Part shown: positions 4,638 to 5,631 of the stretch, piece after piece
How positions within the stretch are numbered: position 1 is the stretch's first letter
Layout: each line of letters opens with the position of its first letter
Assembly (NCBI GenBank): GCA_021812735.1
Contig: JAKAMV010000620.1
Coordinates: forward strand, 665-6,295
Length of the DNA stretch: 5,631 nt
Reading direction: 5' to 3'
Source: Chloroflexota bacterium
Lineage (GTDB): Bacteria > Chloroflexota > Limnocylindria > Limnocylindrales > CSP1-4
The notes under the pieces: model-generated
Database searches by the model: none
Told to the model about the DNA's origin: nothing
What the model saw: the letters and a program-made list of their open reading frames with translations, nothing else
Made by a program: the position numbers and the translations under genes

Positions 4638-5591
4638 GTCGCCGATCTCGATCGACCGCCGCGCCGCGCTCGGCCTCCCCCGCCGGCTCGCCTCGTGCGC
4701 CGGGGCGTGGAGGCCCAGGAACACGTTGACGCCCGCGCTCAGCCGCGCCCGCGCCCGGGTCGCCGTGGCCGATGGCGCCGTCCGGAACGCGCGTCCCCAG
4801 AGCCCGGCCCGCGCCAGCGCCCGCCCGAACGCCTGCTGCCAGGTCGACGGCCGCAGGAACGCGAACGGGTGCTCGAGGCGCCACCACCAGGGCACTGCGG
4901 CCCAGACATACACGAGGTAGTCGGCGCGGATGGGCCGCTGCGTGAAGCCGAACAGCACCTGGAGCTGGATGATCGTGAGCGGCAGCATCGCGAGCGAGAG
5001 CAGGCCGGCCAGGGCGAGCCACACGAGGCCGTACGCGCGTGCTCGCGGCGGCAGGACCAGCCACAGGAACGCCGGCACCCACTTCATCCACGTCGCGAGG
5101 CCCCAGACCAGCCCGCCCAGCCGCCCGCCGAGGAACTGCGCCCCGAACAGCACCACCGCAAGGAGCAGGTTGACGTTGCCGGTGTCGATGTTCGCCTCGA
5201 TCGGGATCCAGAGGATCGCCGCCAGGATCGCCGTTGGCAACGGGCGGCGCGCGTACGCCCAGCGGATGGTCCACAGGAGCAGCAGGAGCGAGGCGCCCCG
5301 CCACGCGAACCAGGCCACCTCCCAGGGCAGCATCGCCCAGGGGATGAACAGCGGCAGCATCCAGGGGGCGTAGACGTAGGGCAGGAACGGCCCGGTGGGA
5401 TGGTAGGGATCGCCACCGTCGAGCCACAGGCGCACAGCCGCCCAGTAGGCGCGGGCGTCGGCACCGGCCACGTCGCCCCGGGCCCAAATGGCGGCGCAGG
5501 CCGCCGCGAACAGGACGATCAGAATGGCCATTGCCGCGATCCGACGCCGGTCTCGAAGCCGAAGCGCCTCCCGGCGGATGGCGCGCCGCAC
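4635..5591 (-). CDS. GT87-like integral-membrane glycosyltransferase (5' end may lie outside window)
   Basis: This polytopic membrane protein resembles the GT87 (DUF2029) polyprenyl-phosphate-sugar-dependent glycosyltransferases, which transfer mannose or related sugars to lipids or glycans on the outer face of the membrane. A basic N-terminus and first helix (about 18-37) are followed by GADARAYWAAVRLWLDGGDPYHPTG (43-67), where D45 is the candidate catalytic acid and GDPY is typical of the family. Next come the Pro/Trp-rich YVYAPWMLPLF helices, then the family-like DTGNVNLLL (136-144) and GLVWGLATWMKWVPAF (160-175) with its membrane Lys170. About eight helices are visible, and the last 60 residues are a charged Arg/Ala tail. 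At 318 residues it is shorter than many relatives (about 380-450). The GTG at 5591 is the first start visible, but the frame is open to the window edge and no Shine-Dalgarno sequence is seen, so the start is uncertain. ATG at 5531 is an alternative. Its stop codon coincides with the insertion-sequence target duplication. Confidence 0.8.
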   Translation of the reverse strand: MRRAIRREALRLRDRRRIAAMAILIVLFAAACAAIWARGDVAGADARAYWAAVRLWLDGGDPYHPTGPFLPYVYAPWMLPLFIPWAMLPWEVAWFAWRGASLLLLLWTIRWAYARRPLPTAILAAILWIPIEANIDTGNVNLLLAVVLFGAQFLGGRLGGLVWGLATWMKWVPAFLWLVLPPRARAYGLVWLALAGLLSLAMLPLTIIQLQVLFGFTQRPIRADYLVYVWAAVPWWWRLEHPFAFLRPSTWQQAFGRALARAGLWGRAFRTAPSATATRARARLSAGVNVFLGLHAPAHEASRRGRPSAARRSIEIGD

Positions 5592-5631
5592 CGTGCCGTC
5601 ATGCCGGGCGCGGTAGCGGGTCAGGGCCGAC

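Noticed and set aside
4567..5487. Minus-strand frame of 306 codons parallel to the glycosyltransferase
   Set aside because: It is low-complexity Arg/Ala/Pro sequence in the wrong frame, while the competing frame has clear membrane helices and GT87 motifs. It also runs across the insertion-sequence end.

Overview
The window is a GC-rich bacterial segment in which nearly all sequence is coding and both ends run through genes. GC content, strong third-position G/C, a mix of Shine-Dalgarno starts and one apparently leaderless start, and the style of the proteins suggest a Chloroflexota or actinobacterial lineage. This placement is an inference from composition and protein feel, not from a marker gene.

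Left part (1-2266, plus strand): a tight three-gene operon. It holds the C-terminal part of a GltD-like, FAD/NAD(P)-binding oxidoreductase with a C-terminal cysteine cluster. Two small multi-pass membrane proteins follow. They are clearly paralogues of each other and I cannot assign them to a known family. The first overlaps the oxidoreductase stop by 4 bases (GTGA) and the second starts 13 bases after the first ends. The arrangement suggests a membrane-associated redox unit whose other subunits lie upstream of the window. A perfect 14-bp inverted repeat at 2343-2378 probably ends the operon; a short run of degenerate CCCTGCG repeats precedes it.

Middle (2484-3257): a stand-alone class II glutamine amidotransferase (Cys2 nucleophile, HNGD motif). 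A TAGAAT -10-like box sits so close to its ATG that the mRNA is probably leaderless. An 8-bp hairpin follows its stop.

Right part (3261-5631): a complete IS5-family insertion sequence of 1371 bp (3264-4634) with 16-bp perfect terminal inverted repeats and a TCA/TCA target duplication. Besides a full-length DDE transposase it carries a convergent passenger gene for a small predicted lipoprotein. The element sits exactly at the stop codon of a minus-strand GT87-like polyprenyl-sugar glycosyltransferase gene: the 3-bp target duplication read on the minus strand is that TGA. Before insertion, the amidotransferase and glycosyltransferase genes would have been convergent, about 31 bp apart, with the hairpin between them. 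The insertion left both ORFs intact but separated the glycosyltransferase gene from its likely terminator and placed the lipoprotein gene downstream of it in the same orientation.
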